Of a DNA stretch of 64,000 nucleotides, positions 37,061 through 46,147 are shown piece after piece. The stretch is from an uncultured Roseiflexaceae bacterium (GTDB lineage Bacteria > Chloroflexota > Chloroflexia > Chloroflexales > Roseiflexaceae), in the NCBI GenBank assembly GCA_937988885.1, contig CALKHR010000110.1, positions 163,341-227,340 on the forward strand, in the 5' to 3' direction. The first letter of the stretch is position 1, and each line of letters opens with the position of its first letter. The position numbers were made by a program, and so were the translations under genes. Under the pieces are notes generated by a model. It worked only from the letters and a program-made list of their open reading frames with translations. It was not told the origin of the DNA and made no database searches.

Positions 37061-38290
37061 ATGAACGACCATAATACCATCCTGATCGTGGACGATATGT
37101 TGTCCGGGCGGCGAGTTCTTGAGCGCTTGTTGAGTAACCAAGGGTATCGAATCGCGGTGGCCGATAACGGCCTGCAAGCGATCGAGCAGGCCTCGGCTCT
37201 AATGCCAGATCTGATTCTGCTCGATGTGCGTATGCCTGGGATCGATGGCTTCGAGGTCTGCCGACGCTTGCGCGCGCATTCACAACTCTCCGAAGTGCCA
37301 ATCATCTTTGTGACCGCCCTTGGCGATCGCGAGTCGCGCTTGCACGCACTCGAAGCGGGCGCCGACGACTTCATCGCCAAGCCGATCGACCGGGTTGAGC
37401 TGCAAGCGCGTGTACGAGCGATCTTGAGGCTCAATCGCTTCCGCCGTCTCCTGCAAGAACGTGAACAGCGTCAACAGGCGGAAACCGAGATTATGCGCCG
37501 CGAACAAGAGTTGGCCCTACTCAAACAAGCCGAGCAAATCAAAAATCGTTTTGTGTCAACCGTCTCGCACGAGTTGCGCACTCCGCTTTCTGTCATTACA
37601 CTGTTAGTAGGCAATTTAGAGACGTACTACAATCAATTAGACGATGATCGACGCCGTACGATGATCCGCGATATTCGCGCCCAAACGCGCACCCTCAATG
37701 AACTTGTTGAGAGTGTGTTGGACATCGCCAGGATCGATAGTGGTGCAACTATCGAGAAGTTTCAACGGCTCGATCTCAGCGACCTCGTTCGCGAGGAGAC
37801 CGATAAACAACTCCCGTTGATCCAAAAACAAGGCCATTTCGTCCATATCGTTGGAGATACGGGGTTGATTGTTCGAGGTAATGAGGGTAAGCTACGTCAA
37901 GTATTACGTAACGTTCTGAATAACGCCATCAAATACACACCCGATGGCGGACGAATTGTGTGGGAATGTCGCATCCATACGGCGCCTTCAACATCACCAG
38001 ATCCGCCCGATATCGAGCAGACGTGGCCAGGGCGGAGCGCATTATCTCCGGGGCGTTGGGCGTGTGTGCGCATCTGCGATACTGGTATCGGTATTGCACC
38101 CGAAAATCTGTCTCGTGTGTTCGAGCGCTTCTACCGCGTCACAACACAGGATGCCATTAGCGGGACCGGGCTTGGCCTCTCGATCGCACAAGAGTTGATC
38201 CAAGCTCATGGGGGCAGTATCGCTGTCGCCTCCCGCCTTCACGAAGGAAGTGTTTTTGCCATCTACTTACCATTGGATGAGGAGATGTAA
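37061..38290 (+). CDS. REC-HisKA-HATPase sensor kinase
   Basis: The protein has 409 residues. An N-terminal receiver (about 1-120, LILLDVRMPGIDG, IAKPI) is followed by a Gln/Glu-rich coiled coil (about 128-160), HisKA (VSHELRTPLSV near 180) and HATPase with NNAIKYTPDGG and GTGLGLSIA. About 30 Pro/Ser-rich residues are inserted between the N and G1 boxes. It has no PAS, GAF or membrane segment, so its only evident input is phosphorylation of its own receiver, which would make it a relay link in the cluster. The start has AGAGGA upstream. The OmpR-type regulator gene follows after 3 bases. Confidence 0.9.
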   Translation: MNDHNTILIVDDMLSGRRVLERLLSNQGYRIAVADNGLQAIEQASALMPDLILLDVRMPGIDGFEVCRRLRAHSQLSEVPIIFVTALGDRESRLHALEAGADDFIAKPIDRVELQARVRAILRLNRFRRLLQEREQRQQAETEIMRREQELALLKQAEQIKNRFVSTVSHELRTPLSVITLLVGNLETYYNQLDDDRRRTMIRDIRAQTRTLNELVESVLDIARIDSGATIEKFQRLDLSDLVREETDKQLPLIQKQGHFVHIVGDTGLIVRGNEGKLRQVLRNVLNNAIKYTPDGGRIVWECRIHTAPSTSPDPPDIEQTWPGRSALSPGRWACVRICDTGIGIAPENLSRVFERFYRVTTQDAISGTGLGLSIAQELIQAHGGSIAVASRLHEGSVFAIYLPLDEEM

Positions 38291-38293
38291 ACC

Positions 38294-39037
38294 ATGAGCG
38301 CAGCGATTCTAGCCGTCGATGATCAGCAGGAGTTGCTTGAAAGCATCGCACTAACGCTGCGAGTGGCAGGGTACACCGTGCTAACCGTAAGCAATGGGGC
38401 CGATGCACTCGAAACCTTACGCACTCAACCTGTCGATCTGATTCTCGCCGACATCGCCATGCGCGGCATGAACGGTTACCAGTTATACCAGCAGGTGCGC
38501 GAAAATGCCGCTTGGGTGCGTATCCCGTTTATCTTCCTCACTGCCCGTGCTATGGATAGCGACATTCGATACGGTAAAGAGCTCGGTGTGGATGATTATC
38601 TGACCAAGCCGATCCAACCAGAAGATCTCCTTGCCGCTGTCCAAGGAAAACTGCGCCGTACCCAGCAACTTGCAGCGGTCGCTGCCCTGCCCGGCGCCAC
38701 CACATCCGGCGAAGCCTCCAACGCCTCGGTCATCTCACTGGGGCGGTTGCGGATTCACCTCAACCAGCACCGTGCGTGGATGGACGGCGAGCCGCTCCGG
38801 CTCTCGGCGCGCGAGTTCACGGTGCTGACCTACCTCGCGCAGCGCGTCGGTAATGTGGTCACGCCCAGCGAACTGATTCAGGTCACCCACAACCTCAAAC
38901 TCGACGATATCGAGGCTGGCGAATTGCTACGCCCGTTGATCCGCACGTTGCGCCGCAAACTCGGCTATCCGATCGGCGAAGTCGGCTGTATCGAGAATGT
39001 GCGTGGTGTCGGCTACCGTCTCGTCGCACAAAACTGA
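38294..39037 (+). CDS. OmpR/PhoB-family response regulator
   Basis: The protein has 247 residues. A receiver domain (about 1-120, LILADIAMRGMNG, LTKPI) is joined by a short linker to a winged-helix DNA-binding domain (LRLSAREFTVLTYLAQRVG, ending IENVRGVGYRLVAQN). The start has GAGGAG upstream, and the gap to the kinase gene is 3 bases, so they form a pair. It is the last gene of the signalling cluster and the second transcriptional output besides the LuxR-type regulator. Confidence 0.92.
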   Translation: MSAAILAVDDQQELLESIALTLRVAGYTVLTVSNGADALETLRTQPVDLILADIAMRGMNGYQLYQQVRENAAWVRIPFIFLTARAMDSDIRYGKELGVDDYLTKPIQPEDLLAAVQGKLRRTQQLAAVAALPGATTSGEASNASVISLGRLRIHLNQHRAWMDGEPLRLSAREFTVLTYLAQRVGNVVTPSELIQVTHNLKLDDIEAGELLRPLIRTLRRKLGYPIGEVGCIENVRGVGYRLVAQN

Positions 39038-39060
39038 TCCCTACACTCCTCCAAACAGAA

Positions 39061-39097
39061 GATGCCGATGCACTGCTCCTCGCAGTTCATCGGCATC
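39061..39097. terminator. Long hairpin after the signalling cluster
   Basis: A 10-bp stem (39061-39070 with 39088-39097) contains a second 5-bp stem (39072-39076 with 39082-39086). There is no T-run on either strand, so its role as a terminator is uncertain. Confidence 0.45.
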
Positions 39098-39119
39098 TCA
39101 ATAGAAAAACCTGTTGTCA

Positions 39120-39457
39120 CAGGCGGTATCTATTATGCTATCCACTCGGTTAAGACCCCCTGAGCAGATAGGAACAAAATACGCGATATAAAGCGGTCGT
39201 GGCTGTCTATCGCGTAAAATGGGAGATGTAGCGGGAAGCGAACGTGGGTTCCCATCTCCGTAGTTACATCGGCTGAGATCGCGATGGAAGCGAACGCGGG
39301 TCCCATCACCAAAATTGTACGTCGAACCGATGCGGCTCCAGGTATCTACCGATTTCTCAGATGCGTCGAAGGTCGATTGAGGTAGATAATACAGAGCCTT
39401 TGTATATAGGCTTGAGACCTGTACGTTGTCGATTGAAGCCGGTTGGTACAGGATCAA
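39120..39457 (-). pseudogene. Frameshifted gene remnant of unknown origin
   Basis: On the - strand one frame reads ILYQPASIDNVQVSSLY and continues to STYNFGDGTRVRF. A second frame then gives a protein-like end (TTEMGTHVRFPLHL to LTEWIA-stop). The first part resembles the last strands of a beta-sandwich domain of secreted proteins. Two imperfect copies of about 36 bases (near 39237-39272 and 39291-39327) sit at the frame change. There is no ribosome binding site or proper start codon. I read it as a decayed 3' gene fragment, but it could be non-coding. Confidence 0.3.
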
Positions 39458-39558
39458 GGTCTCAAAAGAACTACTGTTATACTATCTCAATCATTTCCTT
39501 TGTTCCATGAAATATCCGAGACTCTTAAGGTCAACTTTCGTGCGAAAATGCACAATCC

Positions 39559-40809
39559 TTACAGAAGCTCGTCCTGTTCGTTGAACATCATCTCTTGAGG
39601 CGGCGAAAGAAGCTCAATACCGGGCCGTTCGAGTAGTTCGGGCAGTAATGACTCGCTTACAGCGATTTCCTCAAGGCTGAGCGTATCACGGATGCGCATA
39701 ACGGTTGGCACCACGTTGGGCTTCCGTTCCGCAATTATCTCCAGACCACGCGCAATTAACGCTCGATCATTGGGCAAAATCGGCGGAATCACCGCACGAC
39801 GCATAAACCCGCTGGTTCGCATATTGACCTGCGTCACTTCCTCGTCCATCTCGTCGATCAGTTGCTGTGTGACGAGGTCGGCGAAGCCGATGCCCGTAGC
39901 GTTGCCGTGGCTCGCAGGGGTCAAGCGCCGCACCGCCACTACCTCGATCCGTGGCGATTCCGGCTCCGGTTCGCCATCGATGTACATGCGCCCCAGCACG
40001 TTGTTGTCCATCCCCGCGCCGCTGATATCCTTGCCCATGTAATCGACGATCAGCAGATCACAGGCATCGACGGGCAAGCGCGCCAACAGGCTGTAGGAAC
40101 GCTTGAGCAGCAGCGGCTCCAACTCGGGGATCTGCTGTGCCGGGATCGCCTCGATGTAGCTCACGTTATGCGCGCCATCCTCAACGATGCCCACGCCGCA
40201 CAGGATCGGCGCACGTTCGATCTGCATCGCCGCCACCAGCGGGATCTCGTTGCGCAGTCCGGGCGCGCCGCGCTTGTGGATCGGCTCGGCGCCTAGGCGC
40301 TTGCCCAAACCAATCGCCAACATCTTGCGCAGGCCGCTCTCGGTCGGGCCGTGGAAGTCGGTGTGCACCTTCACGCGGTTCACCACGATGATGCCATCGC
40401 TGTGGAAGGCGTTCGCATCGCAGTACACGGGGATACCCGTCTCGGTAGTGCCCACGTGCACCACATCCATATCCGAAACCACCGGGCAGCCCATCGTCTC
40501 GGGCGTGATGCCCCATTCGGCCAAGATGCCCGCCTGACCTTCGGCGGTTGCGCCACCGTGGCTACCCATCGCGGGGAACACGAACGGGCTGGCACCCAGG
40601 CGCTTCAACTCATTCACCACCGCGCCGACCACTTCGGCGTAGCTCGCGATGCCACGGCTGCCCGCGCCAACCGCGATGCGCGCACCGGGCTTGAGACGCG
40701 CGCCAAGCTCGATACGGGTGAATTCATCGTGGACCGCTTGAGCGATATCGGCAATTGGCGCATAGGGCACCTGCTGGCGAATGCGAGCGAGGCGAGGGAA
40801 AGCTGTCAT
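39559..40809 (-). CDS. LarA-like (nickel-dependent racemase family) protein
   Basis: This 416-residue cytosolic protein resembles the N-terminal DUF2088/LarA lineage: GAGSRGIASYAEVV, PAMGSHGGAT and a strongly conserved central stretch VVNRVKVHTDFHGPTESGLRKM. LarA enzymes use a nickel pincer cofactor to racemise or epimerise 2-hydroxy acids. The gene is third in an operon after a four-carbon acid sugar kinase and PdxA2, 30 bp after pdxA2, with its own AAAGGAG. The context suggests an epimerase for threonate, erythronate or a similar acid, feeding the kinase. Cofactor genes larB, larC and larE are not in the window. Substrate assignment is inference. Confidence 0.75.
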   Translation of the reverse strand: MTAFPRLARIRQQVPYAPIADIAQAVHDEFTRIELGARLKPGARIAVGAGSRGIASYAEVVGAVVNELKRLGASPFVFPAMGSHGGATAEGQAGILAEWGITPETMGCPVVSDMDVVHVGTTETGIPVYCDANAFHSDGIIVVNRVKVHTDFHGPTESGLRKMLAIGLGKRLGAEPIHKRGAPGLRNEIPLVAAMQIERAPILCGVGIVEDGAHNVSYIEAIPAQQIPELEPLLLKRSYSLLARLPVDACDLLIVDYMGKDISGAGMDNNVLGRMYIDGEPEPESPRIEVVAVRRLTPASHGNATGIGFADLVTQQLIDEMDEEVTQVNMRTSGFMRRAVIPPILPNDRALIARGLEIIAERKPNVVPTVMRIRDTLSLEEIAVSESLLPELLERPGIELLSPPQEMMFNEQDELL

Positions 40810-40839
40810 CGTAACGCTCCTTTGTAGATATGAAACGAG

Positions 40840-41838
40840 CTACCGCTGCGCGTGCGCCATCTGCACGGCCACATCGATCGCCGCCAACAAACTCTCTTCG
40901 TTCGCAATCCCTTTTCCTGCGATGTCGAAGGCCGTGCCGTGATCCACCGACGTGCGAATGATCGGCAGGCCGATGCTGACGTTCACGCCGCTGTCGAACG
41001 CCAACAGCTTCATCGGGATGTGTCCCTGATCGTGGTACATCGCCACCACAATGTCGTAGTGACCCTTCACAGCGCGCAAAAACACCGTATCGGGCGGCTG
41101 CGGATCGCTCACGTTCAGGCCACGCGCGCGAGCCGCCAGCACGGCGGGCATAATCTCGCGGGCCTCCTGATCGCCGAACAGACCACCCTCACTGGCGTGC
41201 GGGTTCAGGCCCGCCACCGCGATGCGCGGCTCGGCGATGCCCAACGCCCGGCACGATTCGTAGGCCAGATCGATCACCTGCTCGACCCGCGCCCGCGTCA
41301 CCCGCCGGATCGCCTCCTCCAGCGATACGTGCGTACTGACGTGCACCACCCGCAGATTAGCAGCCGTCAACAGCATGCTGATCCGCTCGGCGTTGCAGCG
41401 CTCGGCCAGCAACTCGGTGTGCCCGGCGTAGTGAAAGCCCGCCAGATTCATCGCCTCCTTGTTGAGCGGCGCGGTCACGATACCATCGACCTCGCGGGCC
41501 AGCGCCAGGTCGCAGCCACGGAACACATACTCCACCGCAGCGCGGCCCGCCGCAGCCGTCACCTGCCCGGGCGGGCACTCCTCCGGGGCCGCGTTCGCCA
41601 GGTCGAGCAGCGTCACCGTGCCGGGCGCGTAGCGGCCCGCCGCAGGCGTATCGACGCGCTCGAAGCTCACCTCCATCGCCAACCAGCCCGCCGCCCGCTC
41701 CAACACGCGCTGATCGCCCAGCACCAACGGGCGGCATCGCTGATACACCTCGTGTTGGCGCAGCGCCTTCAACACAATCTCAGGGCCGATCCCAGCCGGA
41801 TCGCCCATCGTAATCGCAAGCAACGGAAGGTCTGTCAT
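40840..41838 (-). CDS. pdxA2: PdxA2-type 4-phosphoerythronate/4-phosphothreonate dehydrogenase
   Basis: The protein has 332 residues of the PdxA family, with ITMGDPAGIGPEI at the start, TAPLNKEA, GHTELLAE and MYHDQGHIPMKLL metal-binding His motifs. I chose ATG 41838 (GGGAGA upstream) over an upstream ATG. PdxA proper makes vitamin B6, but next to a DUF1537 kinase the PdxA2 branch oxidises and decarboxylates 4-phospho-threonate or 4-phospho-erythronate to dihydroxyacetone phosphate. No other pyridoxal biosynthesis gene is nearby, which supports the catabolic reading. Confidence 0.85.
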   Translation of the reverse strand: MTDLPLLAITMGDPAGIGPEIVLKALRQHEVYQRCRPLVLGDQRVLERAAGWLAMEVSFERVDTPAAGRYAPGTVTLLDLANAAPEECPPGQVTAAAGRAAVEYVFRGCDLALAREVDGIVTAPLNKEAMNLAGFHYAGHTELLAERCNAERISMLLTAANLRVVHVSTHVSLEEAIRRVTRARVEQVIDLAYESCRALGIAEPRIAVAGLNPHASEGGLFGDQEAREIMPAVLAARARGLNVSDPQPPDTVFLRAVKGHYDIVVAMYHDQGHIPMKLLAFDSGVNVSIGLPIIRTSVDHGTAFDIAGKGIANEESLLAAIDVAVQMAHAQR

Positions 41839-41871
41839 GCCGGATTCTCCCATCAGAAGCAAAACGCCCGA

Positions 41872-43020
41872 TTACACTGTCGTGCGCGCCAATCGCACTA
41901 ATGTCTCCAACACCGCCTCATCGCCGTGGTTGCCCGATTTCAGCACGATATCCAGCGCGCCGTCGGGGCCAACCTCGCTACGGGCCAGCGGCATCCCCGG
42001 CAGTAACTCGCGCTGGATCGTCAACTGCGCCACCCCGAGCTGCTCCAACACTGCCGCCGCCGTATCGCCACCCACCAGCACCAGCAAGCCGGGCCGCAAG
42101 CGCTCGAACAGCAGCCGCGCCTCCTGCGCCAAACGCTCGGCCAGCGCACGCGCCTCCGGGCCATCGAGCCGCGCATCGGGCGGCGGCGACGGCAGATGCA
42201 ACAGCGTATCGCCAGCGATCGCGGCAGGCAAGCGCTCGCCCAACACCAACGCCTTGAACTCGGCCAGCCGCCGCAACTGCGCGACCTGGCGCTGCGCCAT
42301 CGGGCTGCCACTGCCCACCACCACCAACGCCGGGCCATCGGCGGGCCGGAACGACAGCGCATCGGCACGAGGAGCAGCGATTCGGGCGGCCAACGCGCCG
42401 ATCAAGCCCGCGCTGCCGCACAACAGCGCATCGGGCGTGGTGCGCTCGGCGGCCTCCAGCACCGCATCGAGATCTTCGGCACTCAGCGCATCGCACACCA
42501 ACAGCGCCGCGCTACGGCTCGCCTCGGCCAAACGCTTTGCGAGCGCATCCGCACCCGCCCGCACATCGGCCAGGCCAATCGCAGCCACCGGGCGACGCGC
42601 CTGCTGCATCAACAGTTCCGGCAGATCAACGGCAGCGATCGGCGGCGGCGCAACCAAACGACCATCGCGCAAACCGCGACCCTGCGCCGGAAAGGCCGGA
42701 CACACGATCGCCGTCGCCAAGCCGAGCACATCGAGCATCGCGTCCAATTCCGCGCCGATATTGCCGCGCAAGGTCGAATCGATCTTTTTGTACCAACGAG
42801 TGTGAGGAGTTTGAAAGGCGGAGGTCAGAGCGCGTACACGCTCGGCGGCGGCATCGGGCGAGAGCCAGCGCGTCTCGCTGCTAAAGGCGTACACCCCATC
42901 GGCGGAGCCACCCACCGTGGGGCGCAGCGCAACCGTGGCGGTCAACCCGGCATAGCGGCAGCGCGCCGCACAATCGGCAGCGCCCGTCAGGTCATCGGCC
43001 TGAATCAACAATCGTTTCAC
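41872..43020 (-). CDS. Four-carbon acid sugar kinase (DUF1537 family)
   Basis: The 382-residue protein has the DUF1537 hallmarks DDLTGAADCA at the N-terminus, KKIDSTLRGNIGAEL in the substrate domain and a C-terminal nucleotide-binding half (LLVLVGGDTAAAV). Family members phosphorylate D-threonate, L-threonate or D-erythronate at O4. It starts with GTG at 43020 and is the first gene of the operon, 33 bp before pdxA2. It is slightly shorter than many relatives (around 420), mainly in loops. The exact sugar acid cannot be decided from the sequence. Confidence 0.88.
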   Translation of the reverse strand: MKRLLIQADDLTGAADCAARCRYAGLTATVALRPTVGGSADGVYAFSSETRWLSPDAAAERVRALTSAFQTPHTRWYKKIDSTLRGNIGAELDAMLDVLGLATAIVCPAFPAQGRGLRDGRLVAPPPIAAVDLPELLMQQARRPVAAIGLADVRAGADALAKRLAEASRSAALLVCDALSAEDLDAVLEAAERTTPDALLCGSAGLIGALAARIAAPRADALSFRPADGPALVVVGSGSPMAQRQVAQLRRLAEFKALVLGERLPAAIAGDTLLHLPSPPPDARLDGPEARALAERLAQEARLLFERLRPGLLVLVGGDTAAAVLEQLGVAQLTIQRELLPGMPLARSEVGPDGALDIVLKSGNHGDEAVLETLVRLARTTV

Positions 43021-43092
43021 GGCATTGTTCGTCTGCTCATCCTTGATACAACAGCAAGTATAGCACGATCACACCGCGCCGTTAACGCGACA

Positions 43093-43117
43093 AGGGGCGG
43101 CGCAACGCACCGCCCCT
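43093..43117. terminator. Hairpin between the acid-sugar operon and the P-type ATPase gene
   Basis: An 8-bp G/C stem (43093-43100 with 43110-43117) encloses a 9-base loop, downstream of the - strand ATPase stop. No T-run follows on either strand, so it may be a weak terminator. Confidence 0.4.
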
Positions 43118-43253
43118 CGCCAATCCGCCATCAGGTTTTGTGGAAGAAGAAGCAACCGCAACCTCATCGCCCGTCGCTCTGGGGCGCCGCACGGCCCGCG
43201 CCGCGCCGTTACCCCGGTTAGGATGGACTTGCGCGCCGATCTGAGCCAAGCCA

Positions 43254-46067
43254 CTACGCCACTAGTTTGCGCCGCCCCCACATGAACAACTTGACCAACT
43301 CGCGCAGCCACAGCACCGTGCTGCCCACGCCAATGCAGATCAGCCAATCGCTCAGGCTCAGCGCCGTGGTGCTAAACGCGTTCTGCAAGAACGGCACGTA
43401 CACCACCAACACCTGCAACAGCGCCGAGAACAGCACCGCCGCCCAGATCCACATATTGCTGAACAGCCCGTGGAAGGCGCTCTCATCGTCGGAGCGGGCG
43501 TTGAACACGTTGAACAACTGAAAGAACACCAGCGTACAGAACGCCAACGTCTGCGCGTAGCGGATCGTGCCGTTGCCCTCGATCAAACCGCCCGGCAGCG
43601 CCCAGTCCATCATCAGCAGCGTGCCGATGCCCATAATGCTGCCCACGAAGATGATGTCGAACCACATCGGCCCATCGATCACTGGGTTGCGGGCATCGCG
43701 TGGCGGCTTGCGCATCATATTCGGATCGCTCGGATCAACGCCCATCGCCAGCGCCGGAGCCGAATCGGTCAACAGGTTGATCCACAGAATCTGCACGGCC
43801 AACAGGGGCGCGACTACCGCCGAGCCTTCCTCGGGCTGCAAGCCGATCACCCCGGCGAACACCACGCCCAAGAACATCGTCAGCACCTCGCCAATATTCG
43901 ACGAGAGCAGATAGCGCAGGAATTTTTGGATATTCGCAAAGATTGCCCGTCCCTCCTCGATCGCCGCCACAATCGAGGCAAAATTATCGTTGCTCAGCAC
44001 CATATCGGCGGCACCCTTGGCCACATCGGTGCCCGTGATGCCCATCGCCACGCCGATATCGGAGGTTTTCAGCGCAGGCGCATCGTTCACACCATCGCCA
44101 GTCATCGCCGTGATCGCGCCGCTGGCCTGCAACGCATTGACAATCCGCAGTTTGTGCTCGGGCGCCACCCGCGCGAACACCGAGGACTTGCGCACGGTTT
44201 CGAGCAACTGCGCGTCGTCCATCTCCTGCAACTCCGCGCCGCTCACCGCCGCCGAGCCATCGCCGATACCAAGTTCGTTCGCGATCGCCACCGCCGTGAT
44301 CGGATGATCACCGGTGATCATAATCACCCGCACCCCGGCACGCTGCGCCTCGGCCACCGCCTTCTGCGCCTCGGGACGGGGCGGGTCGATCATCCCGATT
44401 ACGCCCAACCACACCAGCTCCTGCTCAAGCCCCTCGTTGAAGGCGTCCTCCGGCAGTTCGTGAGGCAGATCGTGGTAGGCCACGCCCAGCGTACGCAGCG
44501 CCTCGCTCGCCAACTCCTCGACTGTGGCCAAGATCGCCTTGCGGCGCTCGGCGTTCAGTGGACGCTCGACACCATCGGCCCATTCGTGCGAGCAGCGCGC
44601 CAACAGCACGTCTGGCGCACCCTTCGAGAGCACCACCGTGTGCCCGGCCTGATCCGCATCGCGATGCGCGGTACTCATCAGTTTGCGCTCCGACGAGAAC
44701 GGCACCTCGGCCACACGGGCGAACCGCGCATCGAGCAGCGACTCGGGCAGGCCGAGTTTGTGCGCCGCCACCACCAGCGCGCCCTCAGTCGGGTCGCCGT
44801 GGATCGTCCATACCCCGTCCTTCTCGTGCAGGTCGGCGTTGTTCACTAGTGTCGCCGCACCCAGCGTGCGCCGCACCTCCTCCAGCAGGATCGGATCTTC
44901 GAGCGGCTTGCCGTTAAACAGCACCTCGCCCTGCGGCTCGTAGCCCGTGCCCGTTATATCGACCCGCCCGCCCGGCGTCACCACGCTGCGCACCGTCATC
45001 TCGTTCTTGGTCAGCGTGCCCGTCTTATCGGTGCAGATCACCGTCGTCGAGCCAAGCGTCTCCACCGCCGACAACTTGCGCACGATCACATGCCGCTTGG
45101 CCATGCGCTGCATCCCCAGCGACAGCACAATCGTCGTGATCGCCGTCAGACCTTCCGGCACCGCCGCCACCGCCAACGACACCGAGAGCAGCAGCACCTC
45201 GACCAATCCCGAGAAATCGCGCACCCGATCCACCAGCAGGATCGTCAGGCCCACGATCACCGCGATCGCGATCACCACCACACCCAGCAGACGACCCACA
45301 CGGTCCAACTCGCGCTGTAACGGCGTGACCTCGTTCTCGGCCTCTTGCAGCGAGTCGGCGATCTTGCCAAGTTCCGTCTTGGCACCAGTCGCCACCACCA
45401 CCGCCCGACCGCGCCCCGCCGCCACCGCCGTGCCGCTGAACAGCATATTCACCTGATCGTTGATCTGCACTGGCTCGTCGATCGGCCCCACGTCCTTGGA
45501 GACCGGCGTGCTCTCGCCCGTCAGCGCCGCCTCGGCCACACGCAGCGCCACCGACTCGATCACCCGCGCATCGGCAGCGATCGAATCGCCCTCCTCCAGC
45601 AGCAGAATATCGCCTGGCACCACCTCGCTCGAAAGGATCTCCTGCCGAGCACCATCACGCAGCACATGCGCGTGGGGCGACGCCATCGCCTTCAGCGCCG
45701 CGACGGCCTGCTCAGCGCGGAACTCTTGCGCAAAACTCAAAATGCCGTTCAGGATCACAATCGCCAGAATGACGATCGCGTCGTAGGGCAAAAACGCATC
45801 ACGCTCGAGCAGCCACGCCACAAACGAGATCAGCGCCGCCACCAGCAACAGAATCGTGAGCGGGTCTTGGAATTGCCCCAACAACTTGCGCCATAGCGGC
45901 ACCGAGGGCGCCTGCGGCAACTCGTTCGGCCCATATGTCGCAAGTCGCTTCTGCGCCTCCTCAGCCGTCAATCCGCGCATTCCATCGCTTCCCAATGCGC
46001 TGATCACGGCTTGTGCACTCGTGCGATACGCAGTGGAACGGTCAAACACATCGCCAGAGACACTCAT
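43254..46067 (-). CDS. Type IIA cation-transporting P-type ATPase (Ca2+-ATPase-like)
   Basis: The protein has 937 residues. An N-terminal cation-ATPase domain (LTAEEAQKRLATYGPNELP) is followed by transmembrane helices, the phosphorylation motif DKTGTLTKNEMT and the ATP-binding domain. The hinge is TGDGVNDAPALK, and six C-terminal helices follow. The M4 motif AAVPEGLTAITT matches SERCA/PMR1-type Ca2+ pumps rather than heavy-metal pumps. I chose ATG 46067, 7 bases after GAGGAGG, over a longer start at 46106. It is divergent from the copper chaperone gene with about 140 bp between them. It is expected to export Ca2+ (possibly Mn2+). Confidence 0.88.
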   Translation of the reverse strand: MSVSGDVFDRSTAYRTSAQAVISALGSDGMRGLTAEEAQKRLATYGPNELPQAPSVPLWRKLLGQFQDPLTILLLVAALISFVAWLLERDAFLPYDAIVILAIVILNGILSFAQEFRAEQAVAALKAMASPHAHVLRDGARQEILSSEVVPGDILLLEEGDSIAADARVIESVALRVAEAALTGESTPVSKDVGPIDEPVQINDQVNMLFSGTAVAAGRGRAVVVATGAKTELGKIADSLQEAENEVTPLQRELDRVGRLLGVVVIAIAVIVGLTILLVDRVRDFSGLVEVLLLSVSLAVAAVPEGLTAITTIVLSLGMQRMAKRHVIVRKLSAVETLGSTTVICTDKTGTLTKNEMTVRSVVTPGGRVDITGTGYEPQGEVLFNGKPLEDPILLEEVRRTLGAATLVNNADLHEKDGVWTIHGDPTEGALVVAAHKLGLPESLLDARFARVAEVPFSSERKLMSTAHRDADQAGHTVVLSKGAPDVLLARCSHEWADGVERPLNAERRKAILATVEELASEALRTLGVAYHDLPHELPEDAFNEGLEQELVWLGVIGMIDPPRPEAQKAVAEAQRAGVRVIMITGDHPITAVAIANELGIGDGSAAVSGAELQEMDDAQLLETVRKSSVFARVAPEHKLRIVNALQASGAITAMTGDGVNDAPALKTSDIGVAMGITGTDVAKGAADMVLSNDNFASIVAAIEEGRAIFANIQKFLRYLLSSNIGEVLTMFLGVVFAGVIGLQPEEGSAVVAPLLAVQILWINLLTDSAPALAMGVDPSDPNMMRKPPRDARNPVIDGPMWFDIIFVGSIMGIGTLLMMDWALPGGLIEGNGTIRYAQTLAFCTLVFFQLFNVFNARSDDESAFHGLFSNMWIWAAVLFSALLQVLVVYVPFLQNAFSTTALSLSDWLICIGVGSTVLWLRELVKLFMWGRRKLVA

Positions 46068-46113
46068 CGATTCCTCCTCATAGGCAAAATGCACCCGCCA
46101 CCACAAAAAAGGC

Positions 46114-46142
46114 TTGACGCCTCAAAGCCGCCATGCTATACT
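46114..46142 (+). promoter_or_regulatory. Promoter of the copper chaperone/CopA operon
   Basis: TTGACG (46114-46119) and TATACT (46137-46142) are 17 bp apart, a strong sigma-70-type promoter. The expected start point is near 46149, inside the palindrome described next. Confidence 0.8.
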
Positions 46143-46147
46143 TATCC

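Noticed and set aside
40840..41838. PdxA as a vitamin B6 gene
   Set aside because: It is coupled to a DUF1537 kinase and a LarA-like gene, and no other pyridoxine genes are near; the PdxA2 catabolic role fits better.
42196..43221. + strand frame opposite the DUF1537 kinase
   Set aside because: It is an antisense shadow in GC-rich coding DNA without family features.
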